Part shown: in pieces, positions 55,517 to 64,000 of the stretch | Position numbering within the stretch: the stretch's first letter is position 1 | How the letters are laid out: each line of letters begins with the position of its first letter | From: Talpa occidentalis | Taxonomy: Eukaryota; Chordata; Mammalia; Eulipotyphla; Talpidae | NCBI RefSeq assembly: GCF_014898055.3 | Contig: NW_023604295.1 | Span: 70,076,545-70,140,544, forward strand | DNA length: 64,000 nt | Direction of reading: 5' to 3' | The notes under the pieces: generated by a model | Seen by the model: the letters and a program-made list of their open reading frames with translations, nothing else | The model's database searches: none | What the model was told of the DNA's origin: nothing | Program-made: the position numbers and the translations under genes

Positions 55517-56175
55517 GACAAAACTTAGAAGTATGAGTTAAGGGAAAAGCTAGAGCCAAAGGTGGCAACAGATTTAGTTATTGAACACTTACTGAAAAAC
55601 AAAAATACATTTAGCAATTTATGGAAATGTACAAACATAGAAAACAAAATTAGATATTAACACTATAAAGCTAAAAACCCTATTCTGGTGTTCAAGAATG
55701 CACCAGTGCATCCCTGGGGACACATGAGGGAAGTGTCATGAAGCAGGTTTGCAAAGTAAGGCTCTGCTACTCAGTGAGCCTCCCTCTTGCTATTTATTTA
55801 GTAGTAGTGAACAAGCCTAACTGATTATGTGATAATGGCAGGAGAAGCAGGGTCCAGGGGAAACAAAGTTTATTCATCTTTATGGAGAACAGGACTTCAA
55901 AGGGATCAAAGGGTAATCAATTTCATGGAGAGCAGTGGGGGGCGACATGTTGGCCACATATATATGGTGTAAGTGCTTGGTGTAATTTCTGAGCTACCCA
56001 TAGACCATCTTGGACCCTGACCACACAATCAGTCAATAGCTACTTAGGTGTCCTCAGTAGCCTCCTGATGTGGGTCATTGTCTTAGGACAGTCATGCAGG
56101 AGTGCCTTATCCAAATCTTTCACACACACATAGGTGCATAGAGAGGCCATGCACACACAGGTGCAGAGGACCTAG
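55517..56175. other. Intergenic sequence, possible LTR-like part
   Basis: 55800-56170 is less AT-rich, with AACAAAGTTTATTCATC resembling an antisense LTR polyadenylation region; not assignable. No gene. Confidence 0.3.
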
Positions 56176-56179
56176 GTGA

Positions 56180-56375
56180 AAAAGAGACCACACCCTCTAC
56201 CAGAGGGGTTAAAGCAAGTTGGGTGGAAGCAAAATGGACTAGTAGGTGGACTTTGTGTGTATGGGTGGTCAAGGAGGTGTGATAACAACACCTGAGGGGG
56301 GAAATACTATACTTCTAATACACAAACAGGTGTGTAAACCAAGGTTACATCAATTTAAAAAAAGAAAAAAAAAAA
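56180..56375 (+). mobile_element. Old L1 3'-UTR fragment
   Basis: GGTCAAGGAGGTGTGATAAC, ACACCTGAGGGGGGAAATAC, ACACAAACAGGTGTG and TTACATCAATTTAAAAAAAG follow the L1 3'-end order seen at 2610-2870 and 49125-49310. Confidence 0.5.
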
Positions 56376-56379
56376 CAAA

Positions 56380-57630
56380 ATATGCGTGTACTTTTAAAGA
56401 TGCAAAGCAAAACAGTAACTGAATTGGAGAAAAGGAGTTCAAAGACAAAGGTTAAAAATATAAAAAAATAAAATGAGATTGGCCTATACTATAAATAATA
56501 ATAATAATGGTTTATGACTCGAAGAGTATGATAAAGGATTGAAAATTCTGGACTGTACTAAAGAAAATTCTTGACTGCAGTATGTCCATATGCAATGAGA
56601 AAACACAGTCTATATGTGATGTGAAATTGTCTATACTATGTGCAAAAGTACTGAGCCCAATAGTTAATAAATATAAATTCTCTTAATAAATGTCAATTTC
56701 CGTTATAGCTACCCCCATATTCTTGTCATTACATCTGATTATATATTGGTAAGTTAAAAATTTTGCTATCATTTTGCCCAATTTGCCTTACTCCCTGAAC
56801 TGTGTTCTTGAACTTGATATTTGTTACAGCACAATTTTGCTTTTATCTGATCCTGTTCTAAACTAAGAACTCTAATGACCTCAGGCCATCTCCTTTACTG
56901 ATTATTTCAGCTAGTTCACCACAGGTTTCCTTTGTAGCCTATCAATCACCAGCAAACTATTTTCCTTAACTACTACATATGAACATTTCATCTATCAGTA
57001 TATCCTATTTTAAGCTTATGTATCTAAATTACTCTTTTTGGGTTGAGTATGGTGATAAGAAAAACTGTCATTCTCCAGGCAACTCTAACTGGAAGTTACT
57101 GGATTTTACATCCTGGTACTGCTAGCTAGTAGAGAAAAAAGCAAAGCATTATGAACATTTTAGACTGTTTTAAGACCTTTAACATAGAGAAGAGCAACTA
57201 AGTCCCTGGTGGGTGGTTAGTGTATAAAGTACACATGTAACTCCAGTGGAAAATAAAGGTAAACAATTATCCTTATATTTGAATTATAGTAGACCCCTAT
57301 TAAGTTGACTTGCTGTCACACAAATTTATCTTTGCCACAGCTTCTTTCCATATTGGAAGACTGAATTTTAATAGTAGCATTTCAAGCCAAAATAGCTTGT
57401 AGACTTTATTGAGACAGATAATTGAAGCAAAATATCAAACATGAGATCTAGAACTGTTCTTCACAATTAATCAAATATTAGCTAAATTAATCCCAAGTGG
57501 TCTTTGACAGGTTAGACCATTATAGCATTGTGTTTCTTACAATCAGGTCAGATGACATTCACTTCCCTTTCAACCCAAACAGTTAAGTGCAGAGACTGAA
57601 ACCAGAACCTGTGAAAAGGAATGAGACTGA
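56380..57630. other. Intergenic sequence
   Basis: About 1.25 kb without a gene or nameable repeat; short AAT run near 56494-56507. Confidence 0.45.
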
Positions 57631-57637
57631 TTGGATT

Positions 57638-57678
57638 AAGTCCATTCTATTTTTTTCAGAAGTCCATTCTATTTTTTT
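57638..57678. repeat. 19-bp near-adjacent direct duplication
   Basis: AAGTCCATTCTATTTTTTT occurs at 57638-57656 and 57660-57678, just left of the next SINE and running into its T tract. Confidence 0.85.
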
Positions 57679-57873
57679 TTTAGATTTATTTATTTATACA
57701 AGAACAGGGGTACAGGTCAGAGGCACAGGAGGGTGAGAGAATTTACCAGAGAGGGCGAGGAGCAGAACAGGCAGACACCAAAGACGCTGCTGAGGGGAAC
57801 AGCTGGCAAGGCAGGAGAGGTCTGCGCGCCATGTGGGTTTCTCCCTGGACGGAGGGGAATCAAACCCGAGTTA
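57671..57873 (-). mobile_element. tRNA-derived SINE, type 2, head truncated
   Basis: T tract, TTATTTATACAAGAACAGGG, body, then box B as GGGGAATCAAACCCGAG (minus strand), where similarity ends. The box A half is absent, so the copy is 5'-truncated and cannot carry a complete internal promoter. Confidence 0.9.
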
Positions 57874-57919
57874 GACACATGAATGTAGAATTTAGGTGAC
57901 TAGAGGAAAAGGTGAGGAA

Positions 57920-58070
57920 AAAAGAAAAGGAAGAGCGGGTTCAATAGTCTATGTTAGAGGACTACGGGTACTATGGTGTGAGTATGGTGTAATGAGGTAT
58001 CAGAGGTGTGAAGCTATTCCCCTTAATGATGTACAATATAATAAAACAATATTACTTCAGTCATAAAGAC
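57920..58070 (+). mobile_element. Old L1 3'-end fragment
   Basis: TAGAGGACTACGGGTACTAT, GAGGTGTGAAGC and ATGTACAATATAATAAAAC follow the L1 3'-end order of 13293-13442, more decayed. Confidence 0.4.
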
Positions 58071-58074
58071 TTCT

Positions 58075-58480
58075 TAGCATACTGAAGTTTAAAAGAAATG
58101 TACCTTAGAGGTAAAGAAAAAAAAAAAAAGGTGGCTTGGAATAAAGAAAAACTTAGTACATTTTCATTTCACCTTTAAGTTATAGTCTTTTGCAGTTTTC
58201 CACAACTGAGGCTAAATTATAAATTTTATCACCCCAACCTGAAGAATATGGGATTGTGATATCTTTGTCAAGATTATAGATTTGAAAACTCCTTTAAATA
58301 AAGGCCAGATCTTTCAATTTACTTACGTGTTTCCTTATTAAATCTGGAAATAAACTTGATAAAATAAGTTTTCAATATAAAAGAGAATAAAAATTATCTA
58401 ATATAAAGAGAAAATATGATATGTCTGAGATTCTGAAGTAGTCATGGCATTGAATGGTAAGTCAGGAAGATATATAGTGC
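58075..58480. other. Intergenic sequence
   Basis: AT-rich; A-run near 58116. Nothing recognised. Confidence 0.4.
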
Positions 58481-58485
58481 TACTT

Positions 58486-58747
58486 TTTTTTTAATTTTAT
58501 GTATTTATACAAGAACTAGGGTATAGGCCAGATGTGCGGGAGGGTGAGAGGATTCATCAGAGACAGAGCAGGGAACAGAACAGGCAGACTGATGAAATAC
58601 ACTGCTGAGGGGAGCAGCGGGGGAGACAGAAGAGGTCTTCTGCACCATGTGGGATTCTCGCAGGCCGGCAGGGATCAAACCCTGCTGCAGAAGCTGCGGA
58701 CAGCTTCACAGCGCTGCGCTTAACCACCTGCCCTGCTAGGGAGGCCC
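58486..58747 (-). mobile_element. tRNA-derived SINE, type 2
   Basis: Tail TTATACAAGAACTAGGG on the left, GATGTGCGGGAGGGTGAG, box B as GGGATCAAACCC (minus strand), head ending CTGCTAGGGAGGCCC. Flanks share only AGTG and CTTTT in order, an uncertain duplication. A 104-codon antisense frame crosses it. Confidence 0.92.
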
Positions 58748-58749
58748 AA

Positions 58750-60445
58750 AAAGTGATGCTTTTCTCTGCTATTCCTGTGATTTGAGTTAGGAGAAAAAGT
58801 TTCAAACAGTTCCTCCATATGTCTTGCTTCACAAAGAAGAAATTTCTGTTTTTAGTTGTTCTTTTCAACATGGAATGAATTAAAGAGAATGTGGAAGATA
58901 CTATGGATTTAAGAATGTGATGAAGTCTGTTGAGGAAGGAATTGAGGATGATTTTTGCAATCCTTTAATTGCATGTTTTCTAAATAACTCAGAAGCTTAG
59001 TTTAGGCACAGTGTGACTATGATTTAATTTTATGAATGGATATTAACCAAGAGCATGGATGAGATTATAATATTCTTATTAGAACTGTGGAAAGGCTATG
59101 TTTTCCAAAAGTCAGCCCACAGACCCAAGCTCAGAGAGTTCAGTTAATAGCAATTCTACATATAAACCACAAATACCACAAGTAAATATCCTGATGAGAC
59201 CACACCTGAACAAGTCAATAAAATAATCTATCCAAACACCAGAATGAGGACTTAGATTTCCCCTATTTCCAATAACAAAAGACTATAAAAAGCCCTTTCT
59301 GCATTCTCTCAGATATGAGTAGGAACAATTATTCTCCATAGACTAAAGGCATACAGAGAAGCAATTTTAATTCTTAGAGATGATAGAATTGCACATAGAT
59401 CAGGACTAAATTTTACCCTGAACCCCAACATGAAGCTCATAAATTTCAAGTCAATTAGAACAAGAAAAGGATCAGCAGTTTCTCTAAGTCTGAGTTGTAG
59501 TTTCACAAATTGTGAGATTTCACAGATAGTCACAGGTATAACTTTTGTAGATCATATATAATACTCAAGCCCATACACAGAAATAAAGTTAATATTCCAG
59601 AGAGTTTAGACACATTGTCATTTTCCATTTCCTTTTGTTAATAAAACTTAATACCACAAAATGTATAAATTTCTATTTAGCATGTTTTCCTCCCAAATAA
59701 AAGGGATTACCTTCAAGACTGCTCAAACGACTAATCCACTTATACTGGGTTTTACTGCTAATCTTCTGCTTATTTTCTTTCATGTTCTAAAAAGAATACT
59801 ACTTCATAGAATTATACTGACAGGATTCTAATAAATCATTGAGTAACTTCCTTTGCCTTGGTCAAGACTATAAAACTTTATTCTGAAACAGTTATTTGTC
59901 AAAATCATTAAAATATGCAGAATATATTATCAAAATTTATATTTAATTAATTATACTACTGATAAACTTACCCTATATATAAGAAAATTTAAAAGATGAG
60001 TATGACCTTAATAGTATCTTTCTATCTTTTACCTATTTATTAAAATAATAAATTGCCTAATTTTTGCAAAGCCACTGCTTTCTATTTTTTAAAACATGAT
60101 TTTTTCTCAAAAGATATGAACTGAAAGTGCCTGTATAATTATTCACATTGAGTCACATGGAATAAATTCATAACTTGTAATGGGCTTGTAAAAGAAAAAA
60201 AGCTTGTCAAGTGCACACATGCAGGAACACACCTGAGAATTCATATACAGAGTTCCTAGAGTTCATATCTTAATGAGTTGTGACCTCAGGATCCCATGAT
60301 TAAACAATGTAGCAAGGAAAGGCAATACTGAGCAGGTCACTATTTGAATAATGAATTGATACTAATAAAGGAATAGAAACAGACTATTGAGGTCTTCCAG
60401 ACAAGGGAAAATTCACTGCCGAGGATGACAGTGGTGCTGTAATGA
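58750..60445. other. Intergenic sequence, possible LTR-like part at 59050-59530
   Basis: 59285-59310 reads ATAAAAAGCCCTTTCTGCAT, TATA-box-like, and the surrounding block is GC-richer than its neighbours; it may be an old LTR, not assignable. Two small antisense frames (59309-59533, 60340-60525) have no recognisable content. Confidence 0.35.
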
Positions 60446-60449
60446 TTAG

Positions 60450-60650
60450 ACTGGCAAGGAGGCCAGTGTTGCTGGAGTGACATGAGGGAAAGAAAAGGTG
60501 AGAACAAAGAGATAACTAAGGGCATATTGTGTGATCTTTGGCCTATATGCTGAGATAGGAAACCACTGGAGGATTTTTGAACAAAGTAACATGAATTAAC
60601 TTATGTTTTGTCATGATCAGTGTGACTATTTGAATAAGAAAAAAAATGAA
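60450..60650 (+). repeat. Old mammalian-wide interspersed repeat (unnamed)
   Basis: AGGCCAGTGTTGCTGGAGTG, GCTGAGATAGGAAACCACTG, GAGGATTTTTGAACAAAGTA and ACATGAATTAACTTATG follow the order of a repeat common in mammals that I recall but cannot name. Related pieces may lie at 12975 and 53900. Confidence 0.45.
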
Positions 60651-60654
60651 ATTC

Positions 60655-62800
60655 AGAAGACAGGATACCAGTGGGATGCAATTGCAGCTCCCAAATCATT
60701 GAAAAGAAGTCTATGGGAAAGTCAGAGTTTTGGCTCTATAAATTTCAACCTTTCCTTTCTTTTTTATTAATTTAAGGTGTATTTGTTAATTAAAAGAAAA
60801 ACTTAAATGGCCATCTATATTTTGCTATGCACATATTTCTGTTCAAAATGAGCAAGTTGCCTGACTTCAATCATGTTCAAGATTAGAAGAAAGAAAGTTT
60901 TTAATCAATACATTCATATAATGTAAAGGAAGGGAGCAAATTATGTGTTCAGGAGATCCTCTTTGTACAAGTAACTTAAAAATGAGTAGGGGACTGCCAC
61001 ATTAACAGTGGAAGACAAAAGTCAGAAAGTTAAGAGAGTAAGTGAAGACTCAGAGAGGAAAATAATATATCCCCAAATTTAAAGATTACAAAGTGACCCT
61101 AAGAAAAGGATAGAATGACTAAAATGTTGCAAATACAGGCAGGGGTCAGATAATCAAGAATCTTTAGATTGTTGTGTTAATTCTGTCTAATCCTAAAAGG
61201 AAAACGGGCTTCTTGAATGATTTTAGCTAAGACAGTTATATTATTTCATTTACTTTTTTTTTTTTAAACAAATTGCTCTCAGCTTTCTCAAAAATGGAGC
61301 AAGGCTGAGAAGATGAGAGTAGAAAAGAGAACAAGTCATTTACCAGAAATTCAACAAACTGTCATATAAAATATTTTTCAAAATATAATTAAATAAAATT
61401 ATATAACAAGAAAACCAGCTTGTATTTTTTATGTTAACCACACAGTTAAATGATTCATGATGTAAAAATTAAGGACAATAATAAAATGTGTGGAACTGAA
61501 TAAGAAAGGAAATAATATATGAAATGTGAAGCATACATCTAAAGAGTAGTGGTACTTGGATATTAGTAAAAATACTACCTAAATAAAATGAAAAATAAAA
61601 AGGAGATGCATTTAAGTAAGCTAAGCATTGAAATAAGTCAGTTAGAACTCCCTCCACCCCCCGCCAAAAAAAAGTAAACTCAAAGTAAGTAAAATGAAGA
61701 AAAAAATAAAGTCAAAAATAAATATAACATTGTGGAAAACTAAGAACATTAGGGAAGATAAAATCCATTGGAAACAGTTTTGTTGATTCAGTGAATTTTC
61801 ATAAATCCTTGTGCCATGTGTGCCATTAGTCCCACTTATAAAAGAAAATTTCTGAGCCACTTAATTTAAACAGCAAATGAAGTCTACCCCTGTTTGTTTG
61901 TAAGCTTGGGTGTTTCCCAGGTAAATTTTTAAATTGATTACAGTACACAGAGGACAAAAGAAAAACTGAGGAAAAGAATCAGGCCACTCCAGATTGCTAG
62001 GTGGTGATTTTAATAAGCAGCAGAACATACATACAAGGCTTGTCATGAGAGGCAGCAAGCAGATCTCCTCACCAGCTGCTTTAATCTTAAAAATTTATAT
62101 AGAGATCTAGTGGCATTTGGTCTTCTATATAGTCCAGATGTTCTCAACATATTACTCTCTAAAGCTTACATCCTTGAAAAGTGCTTCCTGTTATGAGACC
62201 AGTGGGCAGAATACATTTCAAGGATGTAGGAGGATAGTAAGGACCCTTGATTTCCTGGGCCCAGCTTTCAAGTCCACTTGGAGATTTGCCTGTTACTGGG
62301 TGGCCTCAGCTACAAGAGTAAATAAAAAGTGGTTAAGTACTATTTATCTGAGAGATGCAAATATTATTCAATACTATCTTCGATATTAATTAAATTGACC
62401 TATCTTTAATTTATAATGTGCTGCTAAATGCATCATTTAATCATCACTACAACTTTGTGAGAGAAACAGACTAATACAAATGTAAAGTTAACTATGTTTT
62501 GATCATAAATCATAGAAAATTCTCATTGTGTTAGCTACAATAATGCAGGAAGCTCATTTTATTTAACATAAAAGAAAAATGTTTATGAACAGTTGTGTTA
62601 AGATGAAGGCTGTTCCAATGGCTTAACGGATAGCTCTCCACCAACTAGGTTTTGCTCTCTGTATCGGCTCTTTGACCTTTTGAAATGTTTTATTTCATCA
62701 TAAAGCTACAGATTATGTGTTCTATTGACAATACTAGGCTTTTTTTTTTTTTCTTTCTGGAAGAGGAAATGACTATAGATATTCTAGAATTCAATTTTTA
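60655..62800. other. Intergenic sequence
   Basis: About 2.1 kb. 61980-62320 is less AT-rich and looks like an antisense LTR (GGTGGTGATTTTAATAAGCA) but is unassigned; the 90-codon frame at 62117-62389 lies in it. Poly(T) tracts near 61254 and 62739. Confidence 0.4.
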
Positions 62801-62806
62801 TTACTA

Positions 62807-62854
62807 GGAAGAGAGAGGAAGAGAGGTAGAGGGAGAAACAGGGAGGGGGAGGGT
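62807..62854. repeat. GA-rich purine tract
   Basis: Almost pure purine: GGAAGAGAGAGGAAGAGAGG then GGGAGGGGGAGGG. Confidence 0.85.
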
Positions 62855-62859
62855 ATGAT

Positions 62860-63408
62860 TGGGGTATTGTTAGATTTAAAGGGTTTATTCCACACTGGAG
62901 TCATGTGACAAACTGCTGAGGTGTAGTTCATCAGGTGAACATTAAGTGTCAGAGTTGAATATTCCTGAATATTCAACATTACTGAACAGTAATTGGGTTG
63001 AATTTGCTTTCCCCTTTGCTCCAAAAGATGAGTCTATTATTTTAATGGTGTTATTAGGATTATGTTTGCTTGGAAGCACCTAACAAAATTAATTACATAT
63101 AGTAAGTACACTTCCTAGACTGAAAAATATATATTGCTCATTTACTCTAGATAACTGAGCAAATTCCTGTTATTCAGAAAAGGGCTTGAGAAAATTTGTA
63201 AGAATAAAAGGTTATTACAAAATCTGGAATATCAATATATATTTACTAATGCATTTTTTTTAACTACTAAGTGTGGTCTTCTTTAATGCGATAGGACATA
63301 GAAGTCTTCTGATATTTCATGTTTCATGTGTATGTTTATGCATCTGTAAAGTATATTTAATTTATTAAAAATAGCCCTTCAACCAAAATAGAATCACATT
63401 GAAATATT
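62860..63408. other. Intergenic sequence
   Basis: Nothing recognised. Confidence 0.4.
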
Positions 63409-63425
63409 AAAAAATAGAAATTTGT

Positions 63426-63685
63426 GGGCCTCCCTGGTGGTACAAGGGATTAAGACGCAACCTATGGAGCTCTCCACAGTCTCTACAGCATGAGTTCGAT
63501 CCCAGGACAGAGAGCTGCCCACATTTGCAGCAGGCCTCTCCTGACTCACCTGCTGCTCCCCTCAGCAGTGTATTTCAGTCAATCTGCCTGTTCTGTTCCC
63601 CATTCTGTCTCTGGTGAGTCCTCTCACCCCCACGCCTCAGGTCTGTGCCCGAGTTCTTATATGCATAAATAAATAAATCTTTAAA
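63426..63685 (+). mobile_element. tRNA-derived SINE, type 3
   Basis: GGGCCTCCCTGGTGGTACAA head, GGGATTAAGACGCAACC, box B AGTTCGATCCC intact, tail TTCTTATATGCATAAATAAA. Perfect target-site duplication of at least 16 bp, AAAATAGAAATTTGTG (63411-63426 and 63686-63701). Confidence 0.94.
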
Positions 63686-63835
63686 AAAATAGAAATTTGT
63701 GATTATATATTAATAATTTTATATTAAATAGACTCCCAAATCAATAATATTCATTGCTTTAGCAATTTTGAAAGATGACTATGTAACAAGAGACTAGGTT
63801 ACCTACAAAGTATAGGAAAAACCCATATAAATATG

Positions 63836-63862
<27 letters not shown>
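63836..63862. repeat. (TA)n microsatellite
   Basis: About 13 TA units. Confidence 0.95.
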
Positions 63863-63868
<6 letters not shown>

Positions 63869-63904
63869 ATCAATGAGTGAAAGAAAACACATTAAGATTG
63901 TACT

Positions 63905-64000
63905 AAGAAGTACCCCTGTCAGCCTAGGGGTTAAGTCTCATCACTATCACTTCTATGGCCTAAGTTCAATTCCCTTCCAGGGACTTTGCCCACATTTGGC
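63905..64000 (+). mobile_element. tRNA-derived SINE, type 3, cut by the window end
   Basis: AGTACCCCTGTCAGCCTAGG, GGGTTAAGTCTCATCACTAT, box B-like AGTTCAATTCCC and GCCCACATTTGGC match the first third of type 3 copies. The rest lies beyond the window. Confidence 0.8.

Noticed and set aside
62117..62389. 90-codon plus-strand frame
   Set aside because: Lies in a block that looks like an old antisense LTR; no domain recognised.

Overview
This window looks like a gene-poor, AT-rich stretch of a placental-mammal nuclear genome. The evidence is a LINE-1 fragment with a typical mammalian ORF2 C-terminus, older L1 3' ends, MIR-like and MaLR/ERVL-like remnants, microsatellites, and about 33 copies of one tRNA-headed SINE family. 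The SINE plan (RNA polymerase III box A and box B head, pyrimidine-rich body, AAATAAATAAATCTT tail, poly(A), target-site duplications) resembles SINEs of laurasiatherian mammals. I cannot match this head and body to a family I know by name, so I do not name the species. I find no protein-coding gene, tRNA gene, rRNA gene or CRISPR array that I can defend. Nearly all longer open frames lie inside SINEs (read on either strand) or inside L1 and are not genes.

I use my own labels for the SINE variants. Type 1 has a CpG-rich head (CAGCGGTTGAGCGCTGGG) and a tail ACCCAGTGCTTGTATAAATA. Type 1x is type 1 with an extra CATGCCTCTATTA-like segment between two A-rich tracts. Type 2 has the head CAGGTGGTTGAGC and the tail CCCAGTTCTTGTATAAATA. 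Type 3 has the head ACAAGGGGTTAAG and the tail TTCTTGTATGCATAAATAAA. Type 1 copies are CpG-rich and several have perfect target-site duplications, so they look young; type 3 copies are more decayed.

Layout: 1-12 kb is mostly unannotated AT-rich sequence with L1 3' ends, one larger L1 piece (3.6-4.8 kb) and one candidate short exon (6951-6996). From 12 to 20 kb there are SINEs, a MaLR-like LTR cluster (17.6-18.3 kb) and a three-SINE nest (19-19.9 kb). From 20 to 28 kb there are SINEs, a GATA microsatellite grown from a SINE tail, old L1 pieces and a long alternating purine-pyrimidine tract with a 36-bp perfect palindrome (27.8-28.0 kb). 28-36 kb holds SINEs, including one nested in an old LTR (32.7 kb) and three in a row on the minus strand (34.2-35.5 kb). 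36-44 kb holds SINEs, two LTR-like segments and a short L1 whose 5' end is inverted (43.9-44.2 kb). 45-47 kb is a decayed L1 5' region; 47.3 kb has a head-only SINE beside a 27-bp tandem duplication. 47.8-58.8 kb has more SINEs, one splitting a MIR. 59-63.4 kb is mostly unannotated, and the window ends inside a SINE.

Nothing here forms an operon, pathway or defence system. The biology on show is retrotransposition: L1 machinery copying itself and a lineage-restricted SINE, with records of twin priming, nested insertion, internal deletion and a probable tail-extension lineage.
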